From contig CAWJIH010000009.1 in assembly GCA_963842975.1 (NCBI GenBank), positions 558,001 through 622,000 of the forward strand: a stretch of DNA of 64,000 bases. Reading direction: 5' to 3'. The notes below the pieces were generated by a model. It searched no databases, was not told the origin of the DNA, and saw nothing but the letters and a program-made list of their open reading frames with translations. This DNA comes from JACJWR01 sp963842975. GTDB taxonomy: Bacteria > Actinomycetota > Actinomycetes > S36-B12 > UBA10799. The position numbers were made by a program, and so were the translations under genes. Of this stretch, positions 41,724 to 49,888 are shown one piece after another. Position 1 is the stretch's first letter; each line of letters begins with the position of its first letter.

Positions 41724-43049
41724 GTGACACCCCAACCCCTCATGACTGTGACCGATCTCCGCGGTGCTGCTGATCCGGCTGGGCACCCGCTGCCGCGCGC
41801 TGGCATGGACGTTGAACAGGCCACGGAGCTGGTGGCCCCGGTGGTTGCCGACGTCAAAGCACGCGGTGCTGCCGCGGTGCTGGACGCTGGGGAACGCTTC
41901 GACCAGGTGCGACCTGAGTCGCTTCGGGTGCCCGCTGAAGTGCTCGCTGCCGCGCTGGCGGACTTGGACCCGGCGGTGCGTGATGCCCTGAGCCAGGCCA
42001 TCGAGCGGGTCCGCGCTACCCACCGAATCCAGAGTCGGTCTACGGAGACCATCGAGGTGGCTCCGGGGGGCACAATCACCCAGCGTTGGGTGCCGGTGGA
42101 CCGGGTCGGCCTCTACGTCCCGGGTGGTCGCGCGGTGTACCCGAGCAGCGTGGTGATGAATGTGGTTCCGGCCCAGTTGGCCGGCGTCGGATCCATCGCG
42201 GTGGCCTCCCCACCCCAGCGCGACAACGGTGGCTGGCCCCACCCGGTGATCTTGGCTGCGTGCGCGCTGCTCGGTGTCGACGAGGTGTACGCAGCGGGCG
42301 GGGCGCAGGCGGTGGCGCTGTTCGCCTACGGCGCGGACCTCGGATCGGACCAACCTCGGTGCGCCCCGGTGTCCATGGTGACCGGCCCGGGCAACATCTA
42401 CGTCACGGCCGCAAAACGTCTGCTGCGCGGGGTGATCGGCATCGACAGTGAAGCCGGCCCCACCGAGATCATGATCATCGCTGACGATTCGGCGGTCCCG
42501 GCCTATGTCGCTGCCGACCTCATCAGTCAGGCCGAACACGACGTGGTGGCGGCCAGCGTGCTGGTCACCGATTCGCCGGAACTAGCCGCCGCGGTGCAGC
42601 AGGAGTTGCCCGCCCAGGTGGCGGCCACTGCCCACTCCGACCGAATCACCGAAGCGCTGGGCGGACCGCAGAGCCGGATCATTCTGGTGGACTCGATCGA
42701 CGACGCGGTGGCTATTGCCAACACCTACGCCGCCGAACACCTGGAGATCCAGACTCGCGATGCTCGCGAGCGTGCGATGACGATGCGGAACGCGGGGGCG
42801 ATCTTCGTCGGCAATCACACTCCGGTGTCCTTGGGCGACTACGCAGCAGGTTCCAACCACGTTCTGCCCACCGGCGGCTGCGCCTGCCACTCCGCGGGAC
42901 TGAGCGTGCAGACCTTCCTGCGCGGTGTGCAGGTGGTCGAATATTCGCCGTCGGCGCTGGCCGATATCGCGGATGTGGTGACCACTCTGGCCACCGCCGA
43001 GGACTTGCCCGGGCACGGCGCGGCGATCACTGTGCGGACCCGCGGGTGA
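41724..43049 (+). CDS. hisD: Histidinol dehydrogenase
   Basis: A 441-residue zinc enzyme catalysing the last two steps of histidine synthesis (histidinol to histidine, two NAD+). WVPVDRVGLYVPGGRAVYPS SVVMNV, VYAAGGAQAVALFAYGADLG, VTGPGNIYVTAAKRLLRG, SQAEHDVVAASVLVTDS (zinc ligands) and GDYAAGSNHVLPTGG are the conserved blocks. The GTG is six bases after TACCAT, a -10-like box, so the operon message is probably leaderless. It opens the overlapping run hisD-hisC-hisB-(small membrane protein)-hisH-priA-hisF; the next gene overlaps its stop as GTGA. Confidence 0.96.
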   Translation: MTPQPLMTVTDLRGAADPAGHPLPRAGMDVEQATELVAPVVADVKARGAAAVLDAGERFDQVRPESLRVPAEVLAAALADLDPAVRDALSQAIERVRATHRIQSRSTETIEVAPGGTITQRWVPVDRVGLYVPGGRAVYPSSVVMNVVPAQLAGVGSIAVASPPQRDNGGWPHPVILAACALLGVDEVYAAGGAQAVALFAYGADLGSDQPRCAPVSMVTGPGNIYVTAAKRLLRGVIGIDSEAGPTEIMIIADDSAVPAYVAADLISQAEHDVVAASVLVTDSPELAAAVQQELPAQVAATAHSDRITEALGGPQSRIILVDSIDDAVAIANTYAAEHLEIQTRDARERAMTMRNAGAIFVGNHTPVSLGDYAAGSNHVLPTGGCACHSAGLSVQTFLRGVQVVEYSPSALADIADVVTTLATAEDLPGHGAAITVRTRG

Positions 43050-44191
43050 GCGCAGCCAGCGGTGGGTCACACCCGCTGATCCGCCCGGAACTCGCCGGCA
43101 TTCACCCCTATGGCGCACCTCAACTTGACGTTGAGGTGCAGCTCAACGTCAACGAGAACCCCTACGGTCCAAGCCCGGAAGCAGTCAAGGACATCACCTC
43201 AGCGGTGACGCACGCAGCCAGCAACCTCAACCGGTATCCAGATCGAGAGGCAACCGAGCTGCGCACGCAGTTGGCCGACTATCTGAACCGTTCGCTGGAC
43301 CGAACTCCGAACCCGACGCGCGGGCAGGCCATGCCCCCGGCCGAATTCCGTCCCCTTGGCCCAGCCGAGATCTGGGTGGCCAACGGCTCGAACGAGGTGA
43401 TGGTGCAGATCCTGCAGGCGTTCGGTGGGCCCGGGCGGTCTGTGCTGACGTTCCCTCCGACGTATTCGATGTATCCGGAATATGCCCGGACCACGCACAC
43501 CGAGTTACGCACTTTCGCTCGCCGCCCAGACTTCAGCCTGGACCCTTCCGAGGTCGCCGACCACATCCGCAAGACGAAACCCGACGTCGTGATCGTGACC
43601 TCCCCAAACAACCCAACCGGCACCGCGGCCAGCAACGAATTGCTCACCGCGCTGCTGGCGGCGGCCCCGGGCATCGTGGTGATCGACGAGGCCTACGCGG
43701 AATTCTCCCGGGACGGCAGTCCGCAAGCTCTGCGCTGGTTGGCCGAGCACCCCAATCTCATCGTCTGCCGCACGATGAGCAAGGCCTTCGCGCTGGCCGG
43801 CGCCCGGCTCGGGTACGCGGCAGCCCACCCGCAGGTGATCGATGCGCTGCGCGTGGTGCGCCTTCCGTACCACCTTTCGGCCGTGACCCAGGCGACCGCT
43901 TCCGCGGCGCTGCGCCACACCGACGAACTGCTTGCAGCGGTGGACCTGCTGCGCAGTGAACGGGATCGGGTGGTTGGATGGTTGCGCAGCGCTGGGCTGG
44001 ACGTGGCCGAGTCTGACGCCAACTTCGTGTTGTTCGGAGTGTTCGATGATCGGCACGCGTTGTGGCAACAATTGTTGGACCGTGGGGTGTTGATTCGGGA
44101 GACCGGCCCGCCTGGTTGGTTGCGAGCGAGCATCGGCACACCGAAGGAAAACGACGCCTTTCTTGATGCATTGCAGGAGGTTTTGGCATGA
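43046..44191 (+). CDS. hisC: Histidinol-phosphate aminotransferase
   Basis: A 381-residue fold-type I PLP enzyme that transaminates imidazole-acetol phosphate with glutamate. QLNVNENPYGPSPEAVKDI is the typical start; NGSNEVMVQILQAFGGPGRS, TSPNNPTGTAASNELL, IVVIDEAYAEFSRDG and CRTMSKAFALAGARLGYAAA (PLP lysine) follow, with LRASIGTPKENDAFLDAL at the end. GTG overlaps the hisD stop. A region of about 25 residues (RSLDRTPNPTRGQAMPPAEF) is an insertion relative to shorter HisC proteins. Confidence 0.95.
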   Translation: MSAASGGSHPLIRPELAGIHPYGAPQLDVEVQLNVNENPYGPSPEAVKDITSAVTHAASNLNRYPDREATELRTQLADYLNRSLDRTPNPTRGQAMPPAEFRPLGPAEIWVANGSNEVMVQILQAFGGPGRSVLTFPPTYSMYPEYARTTHTELRTFARRPDFSLDPSEVADHIRKTKPDVVIVTSPNNPTGTAASNELLTALLAAAPGIVVIDEAYAEFSRDGSPQALRWLAEHPNLIVCRTMSKAFALAGARLGYAAAHPQVIDALRVVRLPYHLSAVTQATASAALRHTDELLAAVDLLRSERDRVVGWLRSAGLDVAESDANFVLFGVFDDRHALWQQLLDRGVLIRETGPPGWLRASIGTPKENDAFLDALQEVLA

Positions 44192-44775
44192 GTCGCACAG
44201 CGCGGGTCGAGCGCACCACCAACGAGTCAAGTGTGGTGGTGGAACTCGACCTTGACGGCACCGGAGTTGCCGATGTCGACACCGGGGTGCCGTTCTACGA
44301 CCACATGCTCAACCAGTTGGGCAAACACGGTGGCATCGACCTGTTTGTGCGCACCACCGGCGACCTGGAAGTCGATTCGCATCACACCATCGAAGACACC
44401 GCTCTCGCCCTCGGCGCTGCGCTGCGGGCAGCGCTCGGGGACAAGGCTGGGATTCGGCGATTCGGCGACGCCACCGTGCCGCTGGACGAGGCCTGCACAA
44501 TGGCGGTTGTTGACCTCTCCGGGCGGCCGTATGTGGTCCACGAGGAACCCGAGATGGTGCCGATGATCGGCGACTACGACACCACCATGACCCGTCACAT
44601 TTTTGAGTCGCTGGCATCTTCGGCGCAGATTTGCCTGCACGTTCGGGTGTTGTCGGGCCGCAACGGCCACCACATTGTGGAATCGCAGTTCAAGGCCCTC
44701 GCGCGGGCGCTGCGCGACGCCATCGCCCGCGACGCCCGGGTGGCCGGCATCCCGTCGACCAAGGGTGCGCTGTAG
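44188..44775 (+). CDS. hisB: Imidazoleglycerol-phosphate dehydratase
   Basis: A 195-residue monofunctional HisB that dehydrates IGP to imidazole-acetol phosphate. The two metal-binding repeats are intact: DTGVPFYDHMLNQLGKHGGI and DSHHTIEDTALALGAALRAA in the first half, SGRNGHHIVESQFKALARAL in the second. Its ATG overlaps the hisC stop (ATGA). The length is standard for actinobacteria, without the phosphatase domain found in enterobacterial HisB. Confidence 0.96.
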   Translation: MSRTARVERTTNESSVVVELDLDGTGVADVDTGVPFYDHMLNQLGKHGGIDLFVRTTGDLEVDSHHTIEDTALALGAALRAALGDKAGIRRFGDATVPLDEACTMAVVDLSGRPYVVHEEPEMVPMIGDYDTTMTRHIFESLASSAQICLHVRVLSGRNGHHIVESQFKALARALRDAIARDARVAGIPSTKGAL

Positions 44776-44777
44776 CT

Positions 44778-44936
44778 GTGAGTTGGCTGCCTTTCGCCCT
44801 ACTGATTCTGGCCGGATTTTTCATCGGTGGGCTGATCTCGTTTGCCCGCACCCGCCGCTGGATCCTGGTGGTGGCGATGGCCGTGGCGACGGTGTTGAGT
44901 CTGCTGGGTGCAGTGCTGTGGTGGGATCCAGCGTGA
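44778..44936 (+). CDS. 52-residue membrane protein inside the his operon
   Basis: GTG begins two bases after the hisB stop; the TGA overlaps the hisH ATG (TGATG), so it is embedded in the translational chain. The product WLPFALLILAGFFIGGLISF then ARTRRWILVVAMAVATVLSL LGAVLWW forms two membrane helices with a basic turn. No enzyme motif. Position between hisB and hisH in an overlapping operon suggests it is genuine and expressed with the pathway; whether it has any histidine-related role (transport, membrane tethering) is unknown. Confidence 0.65.
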   Translation: MSWLPFALLILAGFFIGGLISFARTRRWILVVAMAVATVLSLLGAVLWWDPA

Positions 44937-45604
44937 TGGTCGACGCGGCAGCGCCAGTTGGCAGCACCGCCCGGGTGCGACCACGGGTGGTGCTCCTCGA
45001 CTACGGCAGCGGAAATCTGCACTCCGCGGCTCGGGCCCTCAGCGCGGTCGGCGCGGACGTGGTGGTCACCGCCGATGAAACCGAAGCCTTGAACTGTGAC
45101 GGTCTCGTGGTTCCCGGAGTGGGCGCCTTTGATGCCTGTATGGCGGGTCTGGAAGCCGTGGATGGGCCTCGAATCGTCGATGTTCGGCTTGCGGGTAGCC
45201 GGCCGGTGTTGGGGATCTGCGTCGGGATGCAGGTGATGTTCGAAGTGGGCGATGAATTCGGTGCGAGGACGCCTGGGTTCGGGGAGTGGCCCGGACGGGT
45301 GGAGCGCTTGCAGGCCGAAGTCTTGCCCCACATGGGCTGGAACACGGTGGTGGCCCCGGCAGATTCGGTGCTGTTTTCCGGCGTCGCCGATCAGCGGTTC
45401 TACTTCGTACACTCTTTTGCGGCCCGCCGCTTGGAGTATGCCGAATCCAGCATGCGTCCACCCCTGGTGACCACCTGCGACTACGGCGGCGGATTTATAG
45501 CGGCAGTGGAGAACGGGCCGCTGTGCGCCACCCAGTTCCACCCGGAGAAGTCCGGTGATGCGGGACTGGCGCTGCTGCAAAACTGGCTCGGCACGCTGCG
45601 ATGA
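44936..45604 (+). CDS. hisH: Imidazole glycerol phosphate synthase, glutaminase subunit
   Basis: A 222-residue class I glutamine amidotransferase. LLDYGSGNLHSAARAL is the N-terminal signature, GLVVPGVGAFDACM the oxyanion loop, VLGICVGMQVMFE contains the catalytic cysteine, and TQFHPEKSGDAG the histidine and glutamate of the triad. It supplies ammonia to HisF. The ATG at 44936 is chosen for the TGATG overlap; the first about 15 residues (VDAAAPVGSTARVRPR) are an unusual extension before the domain. A second ATG is not available nearer the domain. Confidence 0.95.
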   Translation: MVDAAAPVGSTARVRPRVVLLDYGSGNLHSAARALSAVGADVVVTADETEALNCDGLVVPGVGAFDACMAGLEAVDGPRIVDVRLAGSRPVLGICVGMQVMFEVGDEFGARTPGFGEWPGRVERLQAEVLPHMGWNTVVAPADSVLFSGVADQRFYFVHSFAARRLEYAESSMRPPLVTTCDYGGGFIAAVENGPLCATQFHPEKSGDAGLALLQNWLGTLR

Positions 45605-45718
45605 ACTTCGCAGTTGCGGTGGCGGTTCCGGGGAAGCGCTCGGCCAGGTGGCAAGGCAATCGGCCAGGCAGGCGCCGGGCCGGGCCGCAGGGACCAACAC
45701 ACAACAAGGAGTGTGACC

Positions 45719-46450
45719 ATGTTTGAGTTGTTGCCAGCAGTTGACGTCGCGGCCGGCAAGGCGGTGCGGCTGGTGCAAGGGGAAGCAGGCACCGAAACCG
45801 ACTACGGCGACCCACTCGACGCCGCGTTGGCCTGGCAGACAGCAGGTGCCCAATGGATCCACTTGGTCGATTTGGATGCGGCCTTCGGTCGGGGAAGTAA
45901 CGCGGAACTGCTTGCCGCCGTGGTGGGTGCGCTGGACATCGACGTGGAACTGTCCGGTGGCATTCGCGACGACGAATCGTTGCGCCGCGCCCTCGACACC
46001 GGCTGCCGCCGGGTCAATATTGGTACCGCTGCGCTGGAGCACCCGCAGTGGTGCGCAGCCGCCATCGCCGAGTTCGGGGACCGCATCGCAATCGGCCTCG
46101 ACGTACGGGGGACTACCCTCTCGGCCCGCGGTTGGACCCGCGACGGCGGCGAGCTCTTCGACGTCTTGGCCCGCCTCGACGCCGAAGGCTGCGCCCGCTA
46201 CATCGTCACCGACGTGCATCGAGATGGAACCATGACCGGGCCGAATGTCGAGTTGCTGCGGCGGGTGTGTGCAGCCACGGATCGACCCGTGGTCGCCTCC
46301 GGCGGGGTCAGCAGCCTCGACGATCTGCGCACGCTGGCCGCGCTGCACGACATCGGGGTGGAAGGCGCCATTGTGGGCAAGGCCCTCTACGCGCAAGCCT
46401 TCACCCTGCCGGAGGCGTTGGCTGCGGTGGCCCCAGGAGCATCGGCGTGA
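45719..46450 (+). CDS. priA: Phosphoribosyl isomerase A (HisA/TrpF-type)
   Basis: A 243-residue TIM barrel. LLPAVDVAAGKAVRLVQGEA, WIHLVDLDAAFGRGSNAEL, DVELSGGIRDDESL, ARGWTRDGGELFDVLARLD and VTDVHRDGTMTGPN (catalytic aspartates near residues 9 and 170) follow mycobacterial PriA closely. PriA isomerises ProFAR for histidine and often PRA for tryptophan where trpF is missing; whether trpF is present elsewhere cannot be seen, so the dual role is inferred. AAGGAG seven bases before the ATG sets the start; the 114 bases after hisH carry no gene. hisF overlaps its stop. Confidence 0.9.
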   Translation: MFELLPAVDVAAGKAVRLVQGEAGTETDYGDPLDAALAWQTAGAQWIHLVDLDAAFGRGSNAELLAAVVGALDIDVELSGGIRDDESLRRALDTGCRRVNIGTAALEHPQWCAAAIAEFGDRIAIGLDVRGTTLSARGWTRDGGELFDVLARLDAEGCARYIVTDVHRDGTMTGPNVELLRRVCAATDRPVVASGGVSSLDDLRTLAALHDIGVEGAIVGKALYAQAFTLPEALAAVAPGASA

Positions 46451-47223
46451 CGCTCGCCGTTCGAGTCATCCCGTGCCTGGACGTTGATGCCGGGCGGGTG
46501 GTGAAAGGCGTCAACTTCGTTGACTTGCGCGACGCGGGCGACCCGGTGGCGCTGGCGCGCGCTTATGGAGCTCAGGGGGCCGACGAGTTGGTGTTCCTCG
46601 ACATCACAGCCTCCTCCGGAGATCGCGCCACCATGTATGACGTGGTGACCCGGACCGCCGAAGAGGTCTTCATCCCGCTGACGGTTGGCGGGGGAGTGCG
46701 CTCGGTCGACGACTTCGATCGGCTACTGCGGGCCGGGGCCGACAAGGTGGGGGTCAACACGGCTGCGATCGCTCGGCCGGAGTTGCTTCGGGAGGCAGCC
46801 GAGCGGTTCGGCTCCCAGTGTGTGGTGCTCAGTGTTGATGCCCGCCGGGTGCCGGACGGATCCGAGCCAACCGCGAGCGGATTTGAAGTCACCACTCACG
46901 GTGGTCGCCGGGGCACCGGAATTGACGCGTTGAGCTGGATCGAGCAGGCCGTCGACCTTGGAGCCGGTGAGATTCTGCTCAACTCCATGGACGCCGATGG
47001 CACCAAGGCTGGGTTTGACACGGTGTTGATCGCGGCTGCGCGGTCAATCTCGCCAGTGCCGGTGATCGCCAGTGGCGGTGCGGGGGCCCTCGCCGACTTT
47101 GCCCCGGCGGTGGACGCCGGCGCCGACGCAGTGCTGGCCGCCAGCGTCTTTCACTTCGGCGACTTCACAATCGCCGAGGTCAAGGAAGCGTTGGCTGCGG
47201 CAGGTCACCCGGTGCGGCGCTGA
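46447..47223 (+). CDS. hisF: Imidazole glycerol phosphate synthase, cyclase subunit
   Basis: A 258-residue TIM-barrel cyclase that converts PRFAR with HisH-derived ammonia to IGP and AICAR. VIPCLDVDAGRVVKGVNF (first catalytic aspartate), FLDITASSGDRATMYDVV, PLTVGGGVRSVDDFDRLL, VVLSVDARRV (second aspartate) and LLNSMDADGTKAGFD are all present. GTG overlaps the priA stop as GTGA. It is the last his gene in the window; its end overlaps the convergent MaoC-type gene by 44 bases. Confidence 0.96.
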   Translation: MTLAVRVIPCLDVDAGRVVKGVNFVDLRDAGDPVALARAYGAQGADELVFLDITASSGDRATMYDVVTRTAEEVFIPLTVGGGVRSVDDFDRLLRAGADKVGVNTAAIARPELLREAAERFGSQCVVLSVDARRVPDGSEPTASGFEVTTHGGRRGTGIDALSWIEQAVDLGAGEILLNSMDADGTKAGFDTVLIAAARSISPVPVIASGGAGALADFAPAVDAGADAVLAASVFHFGDFTIAEVKEALAAAGHPVRR

Positions 47224-48088
47224 TCCGGGTGTAGACATGGATCGTGGCCCGCTCGGAGTCGGTGAGCCAGATCTCGGTGAGCCCTGCGGACTCCGCGGTC
47301 ACCAGCAGACAGGTCGATGGCAGATCTACCGGCGCCCGGAACCAGGATTGGATCTGGGCCGGGTAGGTATACGACACGGCCACTGACGCCAACGACCTGG
47401 CCATCGTCCACCGTCCATGCGCGATGGCTCGCGGGAACCCGAAAGCGCGGGCCGACAGTGCGTGCAGGTGGATCGGGTTGCGATCCCCGGACACGGCCGC
47501 AAACCGGCGACCCACATCCCCCGGCACATCGACGACTTCGGTGGAGCTGGCATCCGGCACCGGCGGGATCACATCCGCGGGAGCTGGCGGTCCGTCGCCG
47601 CCAGCGTGGCTGCCCCGGCTCAGGTAGGTGCTTGTCTCGGACCACACGACCTCCCCCCGGGTACTCACATCCGTAACGAGATCCACCAGGGCACCCTTGC
47701 GGTGCGGCCGCAGGTTCCGTGCGCTCACCGAAAGCGACAGCGTTTCATCGCGCAGCAGGGGTCGCAGCACGTCGATCCGGTCGGAGACGTGAACCATTCC
47801 GAGGGCCTTGAGCGGGAAACCGCGAGCTGTCATCAAACGCAGCGCTAGGCCGAATCCCAACAGTGACGGGTAGGTGTCCGGCAAGGTCGGGCCGGGCGGG
47901 AATCCAGTGACGTCGCAGTAGGCATCTAGGCGGGCGTCGTCGAGTCGGAGGTCCCACTGCTGCAGGACCTGATCGGGCAGTGCCGAGCCACCACCCCACA
48001 ACTGACTTGGTAGCACCGCGCTGGCGGCGGTGCGGGCGACGAGTTCCGCCGCGCGTGGTGGATTGATGAGGTGGTGCACCTGTGTCAT
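47180..48088 (-). CDS. MaoC-like hotdog dehydratase family protein
   Basis: A 302-residue double-hotdog protein. The C-terminal half has the hydratase-2 motif FAAVSGDRNPIHLHALSARA FGFPRAIAHGRW with the catalytic Asp/Asn and His; the N-terminal half (YPSLLGFGLALRLMTARGFP, VHVSDRIDVLRPLLRDETLS) is the inactive partner fold. Relatives hydrate enoyl thioesters in fatty acid or polyketide metabolism; the thioester carrier (CoA or ACP) is not clear. The ATG is chosen because GAGG lies five bases upstream, dropping 32 residues of a longer frame. It converges on hisF. Confidence 0.82.
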   Translation of the reverse strand: MTQVHHLINPPRAAELVARTAASAVLPSQLWGGGSALPDQVLQQWDLRLDDARLDAYCDVTGFPPGPTLPDTYPSLLGFGLALRLMTARGFPLKALGMVHVSDRIDVLRPLLRDETLSLSVSARNLRPHRKGALVDLVTDVSTRGEVVWSETSTYLSRGSHAGGDGPPAPADVIPPVPDASSTEVVDVPGDVGRRFAAVSGDRNPIHLHALSARAFGFPRAIAHGRWTMARSLASVAVSYTYPAQIQSWFRAPVDLPSTCLLVTAESAGLTEIWLTDSERATIHVYTRISAAPGDLPQPTLP

Positions 48089-48241
48089 GACGACCTCAGA
48101 TCTCGATTCTGTGATGTGCAATGACCCTCCATCGCGGTGATCTGCCCCTAGGGAGGGCGCGTTTCTGTTGGCCGCAACGGACACTCTCGTGGCCTTTGAC
48201 CATAGCGGCGCGAGGCCCCTGATGTCCGACCACCTGGACTT

Positions 48242-48257
48242 ATACCCCGGGGGGTAT
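48242..48257. promoter_or_regulatory. CsoR-like palindrome over a -10 element
   Basis: ATACCCC-GG-GGGGTAT is a 7-2-7 perfect inverted repeat; flanking T and C extend it to TATACCCC. This is the shape of CsoR/RicR-type copper-responsive operators. The right arm overlaps TATCAT (48255-48260), a good -10 hexamer, 30 bases before the DUF2202 lipoprotein start, so a bound repressor would block the promoter. The palindrome is seen; the regulator is inferred and its gene is not in the window. Confidence 0.5.
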
Positions 48258-48290
48258 CATCGGATCAGGGCAACGATGAATGGAGTCCAG

Positions 48291-48989
48291 ATGGCTGGCA
48301 AACTAGTGACAACAGTTGCTGCTCTTGGGGTTGCGACCGTTTTGGCCGCCTGTGGTGGCGGGGGATCCGCCGCGACGGACCCGGCCTCACCGACTCAAGG
48401 CAGCCCGACGCCGACCTCCGAGCAGGCAGTGAGTCCCACGGAGTCTGCGTCAGCCACCCAGACTGAGCAGTCCGCCAGCGCCACACCAGATGCCACCGAG
48501 TCCGCGGCCCCGGCAGTGGAGAAGCCACCCGGGCCGGAGGCCGGCACACCGGCAGCCGTGGCCTGGGAAGCACTTATGGGACCCGACGGCGAATATGCTG
48601 CCTCAGCCAGCTACGCCGCGGTGATTGACACCTTCGGTGAAGTGCAGCCCTACGTGGACATCAGGTCCGGCGAAGAGCGCCATATCAGTGCTCTGGTGCG
48701 ACAACTGAATCGGCTCGGCGTCGAACCACCACCCAACCCCTACCTTGGCAAGCTCGCGGCTCCGGACAACTTGGAAGCAGCCGCAGCCGCGTGGGCCAAA
48801 GGTGAGGTCCTCAACGTTGAGATGTACGACGTGCTGCTCACCCAGACCACTGACCAGAGCCTCCTGCGGGTGCTCGAGAACTTGCGTCGGGCCTCACAGG
48901 ACTCCCACTTGCCGCTGTTCGAAGCGGCTGCGGCAAATGGCGGCACCCTCACCCCAGAGCAGATGTCACAGGTACAGACCGCCGGCTGA
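48291..48989 (+). CDS. DUF2202-domain lipoprotein (ferritin-like fold)
   Basis: A 232-residue lipoprotein. MAGKLVTTVAALGVATVLAA CGGG has the lipobox VLAAC near residue 21, followed by a long Ser/Thr/Pro linker (about 22-80) and then a helical domain: YAASASYAAVIDTFGEVQPY, IRSGEERHISALVRQLNRLG, LLRVLENLRRASQDSHLPLF. The E-E-x-H in GEERHIS and the later H are as in the ferritin-like DUF2202 family, which binds metal in some members. GGAG five bases before this ATG is preferred to an ATG five codons earlier. It would sit outside the membrane. The CsoR-like palindrome over its promoter hints at copper-linked expression. Confidence 0.72.
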   Translation: MAGKLVTTVAALGVATVLAACGGGGSAATDPASPTQGSPTPTSEQAVSPTESASATQTEQSASATPDATESAAPAVEKPPGPEAGTPAAVAWEALMGPDGEYAASASYAAVIDTFGEVQPYVDIRSGEERHISALVRQLNRLGVEPPPNPYLGKLAAPDNLEAAAAAWAKGEVLNVEMYDVLLTQTTDQSLLRVLENLRRASQDSHLPLFEAAAANGGTLTPEQMSQVQTAG

Positions 48990-49057
48990 GGTGATGTGCG
49001 GCGTGGGGCCTGCCGTCGCCGCACGCCGTTGCCGCCGCCGCACACCTGCCTGCGGAA

Positions 49058-49888
49058 TCACCTGCCAGCGAGCGCCAGTAGCACCAGCGCGGTGGTGCCG
49101 CCAATTTCGATGACCGCACCCAGCACGTCACCGTTGACTACGCCGAATCGGCTGATCGCTGCTCGCCGCAGCCTTTCGCCTAGCGCCCACACGCTGACTG
49201 CCGCCACGGCAATCATGATCCACGGCACACCTGCGGTGACCAGCAGACCCGCGGCAACCAGTGTCCAGATCCCACCGGCGACGACTGCTGTGCCGCTACC
49301 GGAGGCTCCTACGACTGCCCGACCCAAACCGGTGTCTGCCGCTGGGGTGCCGGCCCGGGTCATCCACATCAGTGGCGCCCTGGCCAGGACCATCGCTGCG
49401 CAAACCGCCAGCACCCCGGATATCGCCGACCCTGAGGTCAGGATCTGCCCCCACGCAGCGACCTGCAGGAGCACCACCAGCACCACGGCGACGCCGCCCA
49501 GCGCGCCCAGGGCTGGATCTTTCATCACAGCCAAGGCCGCTGCGCCAGTACGCGCGGATCCGAAGCCGTCGAAGGTGTCAGCCACCCCATCGAGATGCAA
49601 GCCTCGTGTGAGCAGCACGTAGGCGGCCATGCTGAGGCCTCCGGTGATTACCGCGGCCAGCCCGGTTCTGGTGTCGAATTGCCCGGCCAGCCACCATCCT
49701 GCCAACCCCGGGATCGCTGCGAGCACCCCGAGGATCGCACCCCAGAAGGGTGCCGTGAGCAGCGCCACCTTCCACGATCGTTGATCGACCTGATTCGGTG
49801 GCGGCACCCGGATCGCGGTGAAAGTGCCGGCGCCAAGTTTGAGTCCATCGAGCAGACCAGCACGGTCGGCCGGCCCCTGCGAGGTCAC
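49058..49888 (-). CDS. cobS: Adenosylcobinamide-GDP ribazoletransferase (cobalamin synthase)
   Basis: A 276-residue membrane enzyme that joins AdoCbi-GDP and alpha-ribazole(-phosphate) to give (phospho)cobalamin. TRGLHLDGVADTFDGFGSAR is the diagnostic acidic motif (HxDGxxDTxDG); further helices include FWGAILGVLAAIPGLAGWWL, LGGVAVVLVVLLQVAAW and ISGVLAVCAAMVLARAPLMW. The ATG overlaps the cobT stop (ATGA). It is the last gene of the seven-gene riboswitch operon read leftward. Confidence 0.92.
   Translation of the reverse strand: MTSQGPADRAGLLDGLKLGAGTFTAIRVPPPNQVDQRSWKVALLTAPFWGAILGVLAAIPGLAGWWLAGQFDTRTGLAAVITGGLSMAAYVLLTRGLHLDGVADTFDGFGSARTGAAALAVMKDPALGALGGVAVVLVVLLQVAAWGQILTSGSAISGVLAVCAAMVLARAPLMWMTRAGTPAADTGLGRAVVGASGSGTAVVAGGIWTLVAAGLLVTAGVPWIMIAVAAVSVWALGERLRRAAISRFGVVNGDVLGAVIEIGGTTALVLLALAGR

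Noticed and set aside
44690..46396. 568-codon minus-strand frame opposite hisB-hisH-priA
   Set aside because: Antisense shadow of well-identified his genes; no recognisable domain.
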